DNA of 64,000 nucleotides, taken from positions 1,522,501 through 1,586,500 of the forward strand of contig NZ_OY781365.1 of assembly GCF_963676815.1 (NCBI RefSeq). Reading direction: 5' to 3'. The DNA comes from an uncultured Draconibacterium sp. (lineage in GTDB: Bacteria; Bacteroidota; Bacteroidia; Bacteroidales; Prolixibacteraceae). Of this stretch, positions 1 to 8,937 are shown piece by piece. The notes under the pieces are model-generated. The model made no database searches. It was not told the DNA's origin and worked only from the letters and a program-made list of their open reading frames with translations. Position numbers and translations under genes: made by a program. Within the stretch, counting starts at the first letter, position 1; every line of letters begins with the position of its first letter.

Positions 1-3000
1 GCCTCCAAAATCTTCGATATTACCGCGTACTGTTGATCCGGCGGGGATAACCTCACCGTTGTGGTTTACCAAATCTTCAGTTAACGTAACCTCTTGCGAC
101 ACATCTTCGTGTTTACCGAAACCATACAATACAATGTTGGTTCTGTTAATGTATTCACCTCCCTGAGAGTGTTCGAATAAAACACTCAAATCAAAATTCT
201 TATAATTCACATCAAAACCGATTCCTCCGCGCCAGTCAGGGTTTGGATCGCCCAATACACGGTTGTCGGTGTCTAGCTGAGGAAATCCGTTTGCATCCAA
301 AATCATTTCGCCGCTTTCGTCGCGAAGTGTTCCCGGCAGATAAAATGAACTTACCGGATATCCTTTTACAATTTTTGATGTACTTCCGGTATCAACAGTT
401 TCGGCACCGGCTATATCATCAACATTGTTTGTGTTTTTATTAAAGTTGGTATTCAGTTTCAACTGAAAATCTTTCGTATCGATAATTCTACCGCCCAAAT
501 CAATCTCAATACCTTTGTTCGACATAGTTGCGGCATTCTTGTAATTATAGGTATAACCTGAACTTGGGTTAGTTTTTACAGCAAAAAGAATTCCGGAAGT
601 CTCGTTCTGATAATACGTAAAATCCAACGAAATACGGTCTTGCAAGAAACGCAGGTTGGTACCTACTTCCCATTCCTTTTTAATTTCAGGGGCAAGATCC
701 TGGCTGCCTTTTTCACTATCAAATGCATAAGCACCTCCGAAACCTGATAATCCTGCTGTTGCCAGCGTTTGGAATTTGTATGGTGCAGGTTGAATACCTA
801 CTTTTCCCCACGAAGCTCTGATTTTACCAAAGCTCAGCAAGTCCGATTCTACCAAATCAGTAAACTGCCAGGCCACATCGGCAGAAGGATAGAAGAAGTT
901 TCCTTTAATAGTTGAGGCAGCTTCTACAGTACCGGAAGCTGTTATAAACAGCTGGTCGAACAAACTGAAAGCAAGAACACCGTACCCTCTGTTAGAACGA
1001 ATGTGGCTAACAGTTTTATCCCACGATGTTGCCTCAGGAGCACCACCTGCAAGCGCTGTTGACTGCAGACGAGAATTTACAGCAAAAGGAGAAACTGACG
1101 TTACATCAATCGTTCGATACCTATCGTTGTAGTTTACTCCCAGTGTTACTGTTAAACTGATGTCTTCTGTTAAATCGCGGTCAACAATAGCAATTGCATC
1201 CGCATTTATTTCTTTGCTGGTAATATCCTGTTGTTCCATCCGGCCAACAGCTCTGGTACCTCCTGCAGAACCTACAGGAAAAAATTCGTTCCTGTTGTCT
1301 TTGTAAAAATCAAGTCCTCCACGAAGAATAAATTTAATCCAGTCGGCTGGGTTAATTTCCAGTTCCGGAGAAACTACAAAGTGCTCAACTTTATTTGGCA
1401 TCTTTTGTTCGTTAATCGCCCACAGCGGGTTATTGTAGGTTGGGTTTATATTCTCCCCAATGTGTCTTCTGTACGAGCGTTGACGTTCGAATACTGCGCC
1501 ACTTGCATCAACGTATTGACCTTTGAAATCGGTAATATCAAAGTCGGGAGCATTACGATACAAACCTAAAACAGCACCGTTTGTATTATCACCAGCTTGT
1601 TGAATCCTGTTCGATTTAACAGATGTGTAGCTGAATTTATTACTGAATTTTAACCAATCATAAATTTTGGTTTGTGTATTGATTCGGGCATTATTACGTT
1701 CCAGGTCGTAGTTTCTGATAATACCTTCCTGATCGAGTCTTTCGAAACCAAAGTAATATGAAGTAGTTTTTCCTCCACCACTTACCGAAACATTGTGTTG
1801 GTCGAATCCGCCGGTTTGGAAAATTTTATCGTAGTTACTATCGGTATAAACCTCGGTTGAATTTTTGCTGATAACCGGATAATAAGTTGCACCGGTAATA
1901 TCGCCAACAAAATAAGCCCCACTGGTATTTACTTCGTCGGCTGCGCCCGACCGATCGGCAATTTTATCGCCCCATGATTCGGCATAACCGGCTGACCAAA
2001 CACCACCACGTCCCTGACCGTAAGAACTTTGCAGCGGCATTTTCACACTTATCATATCGTAAGACTTGGTGTACGAGTATTGTACGTTTGGTTTTTGGTT
2101 TAAGCGACCACTTTTAGTAGTAATTACAACAACACCGTTGGCAGCTCTCGATCCCCAAACTGCTGCAGCAGAAGCTCCTTTCAAAATCTGAACGGATGCA
2201 ATATCGTTAGCATTAATATCATCTAAACGTGATTGCTGGCTTAGTTCAGCACCATAAGCGATGTTATCGTTACTAAGTGGTGTTCCATCAACAATTATCA
2301 ATGGTTGGCTATCGCCGTAAATCGTGTTGGCTCCCCTAATTTGAATTGATGATCCTGCTCCCGGGTCACCGTTACTTCGGCGAATTTGCACACCCGATGC
2401 TTTACCGGAAAGTGCATTAATAACACCAGTCTCACCCGATTTATTCATATCGCGTGCTTGTACTACCGAGTTGGTTGTTGCTGTTTGGTCGATCCGAACC
2501 GTTGTACCAAGTGCGGTAACAATAACTTCATCAATCTCGGTTACCGATGATTCCAGTTGAACATCAATTACTGTCTGTGCTCCTACAGTAATTTCCTGCG
2601 ATTCAAAACCAACTGACGAAAAAACGAGAACAGCATTTTCATCAGGCACCTGCATGGTATAATTACCATCCATATCTGTTGTAACTCCCGTAACCGTTCC
2701 CTTAAGCAATACTGTTACGCCCGGGATTCCCAGTCCGTCTTCACCACTGGTAACATTCCCGGCAACCTGCTTTTTTTGCGGTTCCTCCGCGGGTATCGCC
2801 TCCTTATTAATTGGTTTTTCTTCTGGTTTTATAACAATTACATTGTCAATAACCTCGTATCCCAACCCAGAGTCTTTAAGACAATTTGCCAAAACTTCGT
2901 CAATAGAAGCATTCTCCAGGCTTACACTAATTTGCTTTACATTCAGTACTTCTTCGTGCGAGTAAAAGAACTCGTAGTCACTTTGACTCTTGATCGTTTC

Positions 3001-3168
3001 AAGAACTTCCTCCAAGCTGGCTTCCTTAATATTCAGGCTAAAACCTGCCTGAGACTTTGCAGAAAGCGAAATTTGGAATGCGAAAATCAGAATCAGAATT
3101 AGTTTCATTCTTCGTAACAGAACAGAGCACCTCCAATGAGGTACATGATTAGAATAGATTTTTTTCAT
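1..3168 (-). CDS. SusC/RagA family TonB-linked outer membrane receptor (3' end cut by window)
   Basis: The frame is open from an ATG at 3168 to the window edge, giving 1056 codons without a stop, so the C-terminus lies outside. After a signal peptide (about residues 20-40, ending SLSAKSQ) comes an STN domain (about 42-113), a carboxypeptidase-regulatory-like beta-sandwich (about 133-215), then a TonB-dependent plug starting at DEVIVTALGT, and barrel repeats. The plug carries the SusC signatures ALSGKASGVQIRR and IQIRGANT and the stretch LIIVDGTPL. An STN domain marks receptors that signal to a FecR anti-sigma factor, and a fecR and an ECF sigma gene lie directly upstream in the same direction. 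It should import a glycan or peptide oligomer with a SusD partner, expected just beyond the left edge. The ligand cannot be told. A second in-frame ATG at 3108 is a possible start with a shorter leader. Confidence 0.93.
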   Translation of the reverse strand, partial: MKKIYSNHVPHWRCSVLLRRMKLILILIFAFQISLSAKSQAGFSLNIKEASLEEVLETIKSQSDYEFFYSHEEVLNVKQISVSLENASIDEVLANCLKDSGLGYEVIDNVIVIKPEEKPINKEAIPAEEPQKKQVAGNVTSGEDGLGIPGVTVLLKGTVTGVTTDMDGNYTMQVPDENAVLVFSSVGFESQEITVGAQTVIDVQLESSVTEIDEVIVTALGTTVRIDQTATTNSVVQARDMNKSGETGVINALSGKASGVQIRRSNGDPGAGSSIQIRGANTIYGDSQPLIIVDGTPLSNDNIAYGAELSQQSRLDDINANDIASVQILKGASAAAVWGSRAANGVVVITTKSGRLNQKPNVQYSYTKSYDMISVKMPLQSSYGQGRGGVWSAGYAESWGDKIADRSGAADEVNTSGAYFVGDITGATYYPVISKNSTEVYTDSNYDKIFQTGGFDQHNVSVSGGGKTTSYYFGFERLDQEGIIRNYDLERNNARINTQTKIYDWLKFSNKFSYTSVKSNRIQQAGDNTNGAVLGLYRNAPDFDITDFKGQYVDASGAVFERQRSYRRHIGENINPTYNNPLWAINEQKMPNKVEHFVVSPELEINPADWIKFILRGGLDFYKDNRNEFFPVGSAGGTRAVGRMEQQDITSKEINADAIAIVDRDLTEDISLTVTLGVNYNDRYRTIDVTSVSPFAVNSRLQSTALAGGAPEATSWDKTVSHIRSNRGYGVLAFSLFDQLFITASGTVEAASTIKGNFFYPSADVAWQFTDLVESDLLSFGKIRASWGKVGIQPAPYKFQTLATAGLSGFGGAYAFDSEKGSQDLAPEIKKEWEVGTNLRFLQDRISLDFTYYQNETSGILFAVKTNPSSGYTYNYKNAATMSNKGIEIDLGGRIIDTKDFQLKLNTNFNKNTNNVDDIAGAETVDTGSTSKIVKGYPVSSFYLPGTLRDESGEMILDANGFPQLDTDNRVLGDPNPDWRGGIGFDVNYKNFDLSVLFEHSQGGEYINRTNIVLYGFGKHEDVSQEVTLTEDLVNHNGEVIPAGSTVRGNIEDFGG

Positions 3169-3258
3169 ACCTTTAACGTGTTTAAATTAATATCCTTCGT
3201 AACTGGTCAGGGTGTTATTTAAATTTCGGAGGATGTGGCCTCATCCTCCTTTTTTCAT

Positions 3259-4440
3259 TTAATTAACAGTTATAGAATTTTCAGTATTTTCAAATTTTAC
3301 GTTTGTTGTTAGTTCAATAATGTGTAATGTTTCATTTATATCGTGATATTTAAATAAAGTGCCTGAAAAATGTATATTCTTCTTCTCAAGGTTGGCAAAC
3401 GATACATCAACATCGTACCATCGCGATAGCTTCGACATTACTCCTTCAAGATTCTCATATTCAAATACATACTTTCCAAATCTCCACGATGTAATAAGAT
3501 CAGTATTGGCTTCATTTTTATCGAGCAACCGGGTTTCTTTATCCAGCGATGCCCTCATCCCAGGCTCTAAAAGCAATTTGCTCTTATCCGTTCTTATTTT
3601 TACCTGCCCTGTTACTAGGGTGGTTTCTACGGTCTGATCTTCAGGATATGCCATAACATTAAATGTTGTTCCCAACACTTCAACATCCATTTGGCTGGTT
3701 GAAACAATAAATGGTTTTGTTTTATCGTGTGCTACCTCAAAATAGGCTTCACCTGTTAAATACACTTTTCGGATATCGCCTACAAACGAAACCGGGTATT
3801 TTATTGCCGACGAAGCATTTAACCAAACCTTTGTTCCGTCAGCTAAAACCACATTGTAAACTTTGCTTCGCGGTGTAACCAGGCTGTTGTATTTTATCTC
3901 TTCTATTTTTTCTTCCTCGTTGTAAAGAAGCGTGGAATCTTTATGATGAATCTGCGTTCCGTCTATTTCAACAATCGATTCGTTGCTTTCAGATTGAAGA
4001 AGAACAACTTCTCCCTCATCGGTAATCAGCGACGATTCTTTCAGTTCTGAAATTTGCTTTTCCAACTCGGCAAAAGTGGCTACTGAATCTTCGTTTGATA
4101 AATTGTGAATAAGGAAATAAGAGGCAACTGCAAGCGGGATAGCCAGAATTGCCGCATATTTTAATGCCTTTCGAAACAACTGCCTTACAGGTGTTGTTTT
4201 TTGCGTATCAATTTTAGATATGATCTTTTTCCAAGCTTCATCGTCATCAATTATCTTGTATTCTTTTTCGATTAATGTTAGGTTTTTCCGGTGCAGCAGC
4301 TTCCTGTAAAGCGATCTGTTTTGCTCCGATTGCGCCAACCAGTCATCAAGCAATTGCAGTTCTTCCCTGGTAGCTTCCTGGCCTAACTTTTTTAGTATGA
4401 TTTCCGGAATCTGAGTAATATTTTCTTGACTAATATTCAT
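3259..4440 (-). CDS. FecR-family anti-sigma factor
   Basis: A 393-residue inner-membrane anti-sigma factor that transmits receptor occupancy to the ECF sigma factor encoded 68 bases upstream. The N-terminal cytoplasmic sigma-binding part (about 1-85) has the usual helical start with EELQLLDDWL. One membrane segment lies at about 90-110 (KYAAILAIPLAVASYFL). The periplasmic part holds the FecR domain (VVLADGTKVWLNASSAIKYP, then YLTGEAYFEVAHD and FIVST) and a C-terminal DUF4974/STN-interacting domain (RWYDVDVSF, HFSGTLF). About 75 acidic residues separate the membrane segment from the FecR domain, including DSVATFAELEKQISELKE; this insert is longer than usual. The first in-frame start is a TTG at 4446; the ATG at 4440 is preferred. 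SusC follows 90 bases downstream. Confidence 0.92.
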   Translation of the reverse strand: MNISQENITQIPEIILKKLGQEATREELQLLDDWLAQSEQNRSLYRKLLHRKNLTLIEKEYKIIDDDEAWKKIISKIDTQKTTPVRQLFRKALKYAAILAIPLAVASYFLIHNLSNEDSVATFAELEKQISELKESSLITDEGEVVLLQSESNESIVEIDGTQIHHKDSTLLYNEEEKIEEIKYNSLVTPRSKVYNVVLADGTKVWLNASSAIKYPVSFVGDIRKVYLTGEAYFEVAHDKTKPFIVSTSQMDVEVLGTTFNVMAYPEDQTVETTLVTGQVKIRTDKSKLLLEPGMRASLDKETRLLDKNEANTDLITSWRFGKYVFEYENLEGVMSKLSRWYDVDVSFANLEKKNIHFSGTLFKYHDINETLHIIELTTNVKFENTENSITVN

Positions 4441-4508
4441 ATTCAATGATTATAAAACAGGTGAGGGCAAAAAAAGAACTATACAAAATCACATTTTATT
4501 TGATTTTT

Positions 4509-5081
4509 TTATACTTTATGACACATATATAATATAATCAATACCAATATGTCGGCCAATTTTAAGTTTTCTTTCAAATATCTATAAGCTGATGCTTTGT
4601 GATTTTTTACGGTATAAACTGAGATCTGAAGTTTGTCAGCAATTTCATTGTTCTTAAATCCTTCCAATTGCATTGTAAGAATTTCGCGTGCCCGCGGTGG
4701 CAGATCCTTCAACGTTTTATGAATTAAACGTTGGGTTTCATTTTCAATAAAATTCAGATTATAAAAATCGTCGGTAGTTTTTTGGTCGAGAATTGCCTTT
4801 TCCTGATAGCCTTTTTTAACGGCTTCGTGCTCCAGCAAATTCAACGATTTATTTTTTGCCGTTTGATAGAGGTACGATTTAAAGGCCGAACAATTTTCGA
4901 AGCGAATCTTTTTCTCCCAAATGGTAACAAAAACATCTTGCGCAATATCTTCTACCTGATCCGGATCGGTAATATATTTCCCGATGAACAGGCAAATGCT
5001 CTTATAATACGTATCAAAAACGATTTTAAAAGCATCTCTATCGCCTTTTTCAAGACGCAATATCGCTTCAAACTGATCCAT
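4509..5081 (-). CDS. RNA polymerase ECF sigma factor (Bacteroidota FecI/SigE type)
   Basis: A 190-residue sigma-70 family factor with only regions 2 and 4. Region 2 is seen at about 20-60 (DPDQVEDIAQDVFVTIWEKK) and the region 4 helix-turn-helix at about 125-170 (LPPRAREILTMQLEG, NNEIADKLQISVYTVKNH). It should direct transcription of the SusC unit once released by the FecR protein encoded next. The C-terminus ends in a hydrophobic stretch, ADILVLIILYMCHKV, which could associate with the membrane or with the anti-sigma factor; hydrophobic tails occur on other Bacteroidota ECF factors, as I recall. The gene starts the leftward sigma-fecR-susC group and diverges from the thioredoxin-like gene at 5268. 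Confidence 0.92.
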   Translation of the reverse strand: MDQFEAILRLEKGDRDAFKIVFDTYYKSICLFIGKYITDPDQVEDIAQDVFVTIWEKKIRFENCSAFKSYLYQTAKNKSLNLLEHEAVKKGYQEKAILDQKTTDDFYNLNFIENETQRLIHKTLKDLPPRAREILTMQLEGFKNNEIADKLQISVYTVKNHKASAYRYLKENLKLADILVLIILYMCHKV

Positions 5082-5267
5082 TCCTGTAAAACTGCACGAA
5101 ATTTCTTTTCAATATAATTATGTCCCTCGAAGCAATATTATCACTTAAATGTAGAAAATCTGTTCGGAATTAGTTCTTTTTATTGGTTCAGCTGTTTTAT
5201 TTAAAATACGCGTAAAATTTGACGTATTTATGCAACATTATTGTTTCACTATATTTTTTGATTAAAA

Positions 5268-5792
5268 ATGCACAAATATTTATTCATTTTGCTACTAGCA
5301 CTAATTAGCACAACTGCATTTTCGCAGGAAAAAAAAGAGATTGATTTTGCAGCCTTCGATAAAACCAAAGTTGGCGATAAAGTTCCGGATTTTTCATTCA
5401 AAACGATTGATGGAAAAAGCTACAAAATATCGGAACTGGAGGGAAAAACAGTCATGCTTGTTTTCTTTGCAACCTGGTGCGGGCCATGTATGAAAGAACT
5501 GCCGCGTATCGAAACTGAGATTTGGGAAAAATACAAATCGGACGACTTTATGGTTGTTGCTTTGGGCAGAGATCATTCGATGGAAGAGATTGAAAAGTTT
5601 AACGCTAATAAAGGTTTTACTTTTCCAATTGGCCCCGACCCGGAGCACAAAATATATGGTCTGTTTTTCGAAAAGTACATTCCACGAAATGTATTGATAA
5701 ACAAAGAAGGAAAAATTATTTACCAAAAACAGGGCTACCGCGATGAAGATGTTAAAAATCTGAAGTCGCTGCTTGAAGAGCAAATCATGTAA
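5268..5792 (+). CDS. TlpA/ResA-like thiol-disulfide oxidoreductase
   Basis: A 174-residue exported thioredoxin-fold protein. Residues 1-19 are a signal peptide ending STTAFSQ. The AhpC/TSA-redoxin domain starts at VGDKVPDFSFKTIDG, and the active site is WCGPC with cysteines at 71 and 74. The cis-proline region is KYIPRNVLI. Proteins of this kind act in the periplasm, reducing cysteines for cytochrome c maturation or handling disulfides. It stands alone between the sigma factor (divergent) and the deacetylase (convergent, 40 bases away), so its partner is not evident. Confidence 0.9.
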   Translation: MHKYLFILLLALISTTAFSQEKKEIDFAAFDKTKVGDKVPDFSFKTIDGKSYKISELEGKTVMLVFFATWCGPCMKELPRIETEIWEKYKSDDFMVVALGRDHSMEEIEKFNANKGFTFPIGPDPEHKIYGLFFEKYIPRNVLINKEGKIIYQKQGYRDEDVKNLKSLLEEQIM

Positions 5793-5832
5793 GGCCAAAA
5801 AGAGTTGGCACTCAATCCAACTAAGAAGCAAA

Positions 5833-6603
5833 TCACTGATTTTCCTTCACGTACTTCATAACATTTATAAAGGAGTCGCTGTAAAGAACATCACTGTTTT
5901 CACTCACATACTGCAGCAGTTGTCCGTGTACATCTGCTGCAGTATTCAGGTAACCACCACCCACACTGTGAAACATGAAAACCACCATTGTCCCCTTACT
6001 TCTGGCTTCCTCAACCTGTGCAACCAGGTCCTCAATTTTTGGATCGATTGATGCGAAACTTGGTGTTTTATAAGTCTTGTATCCATGCATGGTTTCCGGA
6101 ATGGGTCCATCGCAACGCGCTGCCACAAAAATGTTTTTTACCGAGTCGGTAAAATCAACTCCTCCGGCAACATAATTACTACAAGTGTACCCAAAAGTTC
6201 GTTCTGTTTTTCCGTCAATAGCTTTCAATAATGTGTTAGCAGTTGTTAATTCGGCAACAATTTGCTCGGGTGTATAAGTTCTCAAATCGTACTCCGGTTT
6301 TACCCAGTCCTGCCCGGTTCCGTCGCACGGGTGAAACAAAGTGTGGTTCCCTAATTCATGTCCTCGTTTTGTAATGGCGCGCCATTCATCGGTTCGGTTA
6401 TATAAGCTTGGTGAATTTCCTGTGCAGAAAAAAGTTCCTTTCAAACCAAATTCATCCAGTTGCGGCACAGCAACATCTAAATGACAATTCAAGCCATCGT
6501 CGTAGGTGAAAACTACAGCCGCGTTGGCTCCGTTTGGCCATTTAAACTGGGCTTTTGAGCTGAATGCGAAAACAGTTAGCGCAAATATCAATACTATTCT
6601 CAT
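5833..6603 (-). CDS. Exported polysaccharide deacetylase (NodB / CE4 type)
   Basis: A 256-residue protein with a signal peptide (1-19, ending SSKAQ) and a NodB homology domain. Motif 1 is TYDDG at 33-37. The metal-binding motif 2 is HTLFH, with histidines 87 and 91. The last conserved segment is MVVFMFHSVGGG. It should remove acetyl groups from an N- or O-acetylated sugar in the periplasm or outside; the substrate is unknown. Its ATG overlaps the stop of the upstream DapF-like gene in an ATGA arrangement, so the two are probably translated together. The pairing of a cell-wall-type epimerase homologue with a deacetylase suggests a link to peptidoglycan or another envelope glycan; that link is inference. 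Confidence 0.88.
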   Translation of the reverse strand: MRIVLIFALTVFAFSSKAQFKWPNGANAAVVFTYDDGLNCHLDVAVPQLDEFGLKGTFFCTGNSPSLYNRTDEWRAITKRGHELGNHTLFHPCDGTGQDWVKPEYDLRTYTPEQIVAELTTANTLLKAIDGKTERTFGYTCSNYVAGGVDFTDSVKNIFVAARCDGPIPETMHGYKTYKTPSFASIDPKIEDLVAQVEEARSKGTMVVFMFHSVGGGYLNTAADVHGQLLQYVSENSDVLYSDSFINVMKYVKENQ

Positions 6604-7463
6604 AGCTCCAAATCCTGAATCAATTCGGCACTCAATGTACCCGATCCAATTTCGCGTACTTCACCGGTCATGCGAATTTCCCAGTCTTCATCTATTTCGA
6701 TAGCCAGATTTCCACCCGGCATTTTTATAGTAAGGTTTCGTTCGGTCAATCCACGTTTTACTACCGTACAGGCCACTGCACACGACGAACTTCCTGATGC
6801 CAGCGTCCAGCCGGCGCCGCGCTCCCAAATCATCACTTCCACTTCGTTTGGCGAAACAACTTTTGCAAACTGCACGTTAATGCGGTTCGGAAACATCGAA
6901 TGAGTCTCAATTTGCGGCCCAAAAGTTTTTATTTCCTTTTCATCCAATTCGTCTTTTAATACCACACAGTGCGGATTGCCTACCGACACGCAATTAATTT
7001 CGTAACCGCGGTATTCCAGTTCAAGCGTTTCACCAATGCATTCCTCTTTTTCGCAATTAACAGGTACTTTCTTCGATTCGAAAATTGCCTTTCCCATATC
7101 CACTTTTATAGTGAAGGCTTTGTTGTTTTTTTCTTCGATTACCTCAGCTTTTACCAAACCGCCGGGTGTTTCAATGCTGAATATTTTTGATTGGGCAAAA
7201 CCATAATCGTACAGATACTTGGCAAAAATACGCAGGCCGTTTCCGCTTTTTTCGGCTTCCGAACCATCGGGATTCAGAATACGCAAACCGAAATCGGCCT
7301 TGTTGCTCGGCACTTTCAAAAGAATGCCGTCGGAGCCAATTCCAAAGTGAACATCGCAGATGCGAATTATGGCTTTTTCTGTTAATTGAAAAGTTATCTC
7401 ATCCTGGTTTAAAACAATATAATCGTTCCCCAGTCCGTGTGATTTTACAAAGAAGTTTTGCAT
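6600..7463 (-). CDS. Diaminopimelate epimerase-like protein lacking both catalytic cysteines
   Basis: A 287-residue protein with the DapF fold signature throughout: SHGLGNDYIVL at the start, GIGSDGILL, RILNPDGSEA, GNPHCVV, and WERGAGWTLASGS near the end. Canonical DapF uses two cysteines as acid and base, in GNGxRC and in GAGETLACGTG. Here the first site reads SGNGLRI (isoleucine 79) and the second LASGSSSC (serine 223), and the substrate-contacting glutamate of GAGE is tryptophan. The DNA at both sites reads clearly, and flanking motifs are intact, so this is not decay. The usual cofactor-free two-cysteine racemisation is therefore unlikely; it may catalyse another isomerisation or bind a ligand. 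Databases probably call it dapF by homology. It diverges from dapL across 165 bases and overlaps the deacetylase gene downstream. Confidence 0.82.
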   Translation of the reverse strand: MQNFFVKSHGLGNDYIVLNQDEITFQLTEKAIIRICDVHFGIGSDGILLKVPSNKADFGLRILNPDGSEAEKSGNGLRIFAKYLYDYGFAQSKIFSIETPGGLVKAEVIEEKNNKAFTIKVDMGKAIFESKKVPVNCEKEECIGETLELEYRGYEINCVSVGNPHCVVLKDELDEKEIKTFGPQIETHSMFPNRINVQFAKVVSPNEVEVMIWERGAGWTLASGSSSCAVACTVVKRGLTERNLTIKMPGGNLAIEIDEDWEIRMTGEVREIGSGTLSAELIQDLEL

Positions 7464-7628
7464 CTCAAATAATTTTTTGTCAAAATTAACAGAGTTTCCA
7501 AAACCTCAGCCGGCAACATGCATTAAATTAATCTAAATAACCGCAAAGGAATTCGCCGCAAAAATACTTGCCAATAGTTTTTTTTATCTTTACGCTCCGA
7601 TTTGGAAAACATTATAAAATAGACAGAT

Positions 7629-8858
7629 ATGGCAAAAATTAACGAGAATTACCTGAAACTTCAGGCCGGGTATCTTTTCCCGGAAATTGGGCGTAGAGTG
7701 AGCGAATTTATCGATGCCAATCCCGATAAAAAAGTAATTAAAATGGGTATCGGCGATGTTACCCAACCATTGGTTCCCAGTGTTGTGAAAGCTTTTCACG
7801 AAGGTGTTGACGAAATGGCCAAAGGCGAAACTTTTAAAGGTTACGGACCGGAACAAGGATATGCTTTCCTGCGTGAAGCCATTGCCAAAAACTCGTACCA
7901 GGAGAAAGGTATCGATATCTCTGCTGATGAGATTTTTGTTTCTGACGGCTCGAAATGCGACACCGGAAATATTCAGGAAATTTTTGGCAACGACAATAAA
8001 ATAGCGATTTGCGACCCGGTTTACCCGGTTTATGCCGATACTACGGTAATGAGTGGAAAAACAGGTACTTGCCAGGCAAATGGGCATTACGAAGGAATAA
8101 TTTACATGCCTTGTACAAAAGAAAACGGCTTTATTCCTGAGCTTCCAACAGAAACTCCTGACCTGATTTTTCTATGCTACCCGAACAATCCAACAGGAAC
8201 AGTTGCTTCGAAAGAAGAATTGAAAAAGTGGGTTGATTATGCTATCGAAAAAAATGCGATCATTCTTTACGATGCGGCTTACGAAGCTTTTATTACCGAA
8301 GACGGAATTCCTCGTTCGATCTACGAAATTGAAGGTGCCAAAAAAGTTGCCATCGAATTCCGCAGTTTCTCTAAAACAGCAGGATTTACCGGAACACGTT
8401 GCGCCATTACCGTTATACCTAACGATTTGGTCGCTTACGATTCAGAAGGAAAAGCACACCAGGTAAAAACATTGTGGAACCGTCGTCAATCAACCAAATT
8501 CAACGGCGTTTCTTACCCGGTTCAGAAAGCGGCTGCTGCCATTTACACTGAAGAAGGTAAAAAAGAGGTAGAAGAAGTAATTGCCTACTACCTGGAAAAT
8601 GCAAAAATAATGCGCGAAAGCCTGGCCGAAATTGGCTACGAAGTGTATGGTGGTGTTAATGCACCTTATGTGTGGGTGAAAACCAAAAACAATATGACAT
8701 CGTGGGACTTTTTCGATAAAGTGTTAAACGAAGCCAATTTGGTTGGAACTCCGGGATCGGGCTTTGGTCCTGCCGGTGAAGGTTATTTCCGTTTTTCAGC
8801 GTTTGCCGACCGCGAAAATGTACTGGAAGCAATGGAACGAGTTAAGAACTTATCGTAA
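7629..8858 (+). CDS. dapL: LL-diaminopimelate aminotransferase
   Basis: A 409-residue class I/II pyridoxal-phosphate aminotransferase that converts tetrahydrodipicolinate directly to LL-diaminopimelate with glutamate as amino donor, for lysine and peptidoglycan. Diagnostic stretches are INENYLKLQAGYLFPEIGR at the start, KMGIGDVTQP, FVSDGSKCDTGNIQ, FLCYPNNPTGT, and the cofactor lysine in SFSKTAGFTGTRCA. Length matches the DapL family (about 410). DapL makes the LL isomer, so the cell also needs an epimerase to give meso-DAP; the DapF-like gene opposite lacks catalytic cysteines. An intrinsic terminator follows at 8876. Confidence 0.96.
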   Translation: MAKINENYLKLQAGYLFPEIGRRVSEFIDANPDKKVIKMGIGDVTQPLVPSVVKAFHEGVDEMAKGETFKGYGPEQGYAFLREAIAKNSYQEKGIDISADEIFVSDGSKCDTGNIQEIFGNDNKIAICDPVYPVYADTTVMSGKTGTCQANGHYEGIIYMPCTKENGFIPELPTETPDLIFLCYPNNPTGTVASKEELKKWVDYAIEKNAIILYDAAYEAFITEDGIPRSIYEIEGAKKVAIEFRSFSKTAGFTGTRCAITVIPNDLVAYDSEGKAHQVKTLWNRRQSTKFNGVSYPVQKAAAAIYTEEGKKEVEEVIAYYLENAKIMRESLAEIGYEVYGGVNAPYVWVKTKNNMTSWDFFDKVLNEANLVGTPGSGFGPAGEGYFRFSAFADRENVLEAMERVKNLS

Positions 8859-8875
8859 CAAACGATCAGATAAAG

Positions 8876-8907
8876 AAAAATCCGGGTTGAAAATTCAACC
8901 CGGATTT
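8876..8907. terminator. Bidirectional intrinsic terminator
   Basis: An 11-bp perfect stem (ATCCGGGTTGA / TCAACCCGGAT) with loop AAAT, preceded by A's and followed by T's, so it can end both dapL and the convergent aminotransferase gene. Confidence 0.9.
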
Positions 8908-8937
8908 TTTATGCTTTAATTTTTCTATTTTTAAATG

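Noticed and set aside
2776..3102. Plus-strand frame opposite the SusC N-terminus
   Set aside because: Antisense shadow of the STN domain region of a clear SusC gene.
6600..7463. Frameshifted or decayed dapF pseudogene
   Set aside because: Full length, all other motifs intact, and the changed residues read cleanly in the DNA; it looks like a maintained variant.
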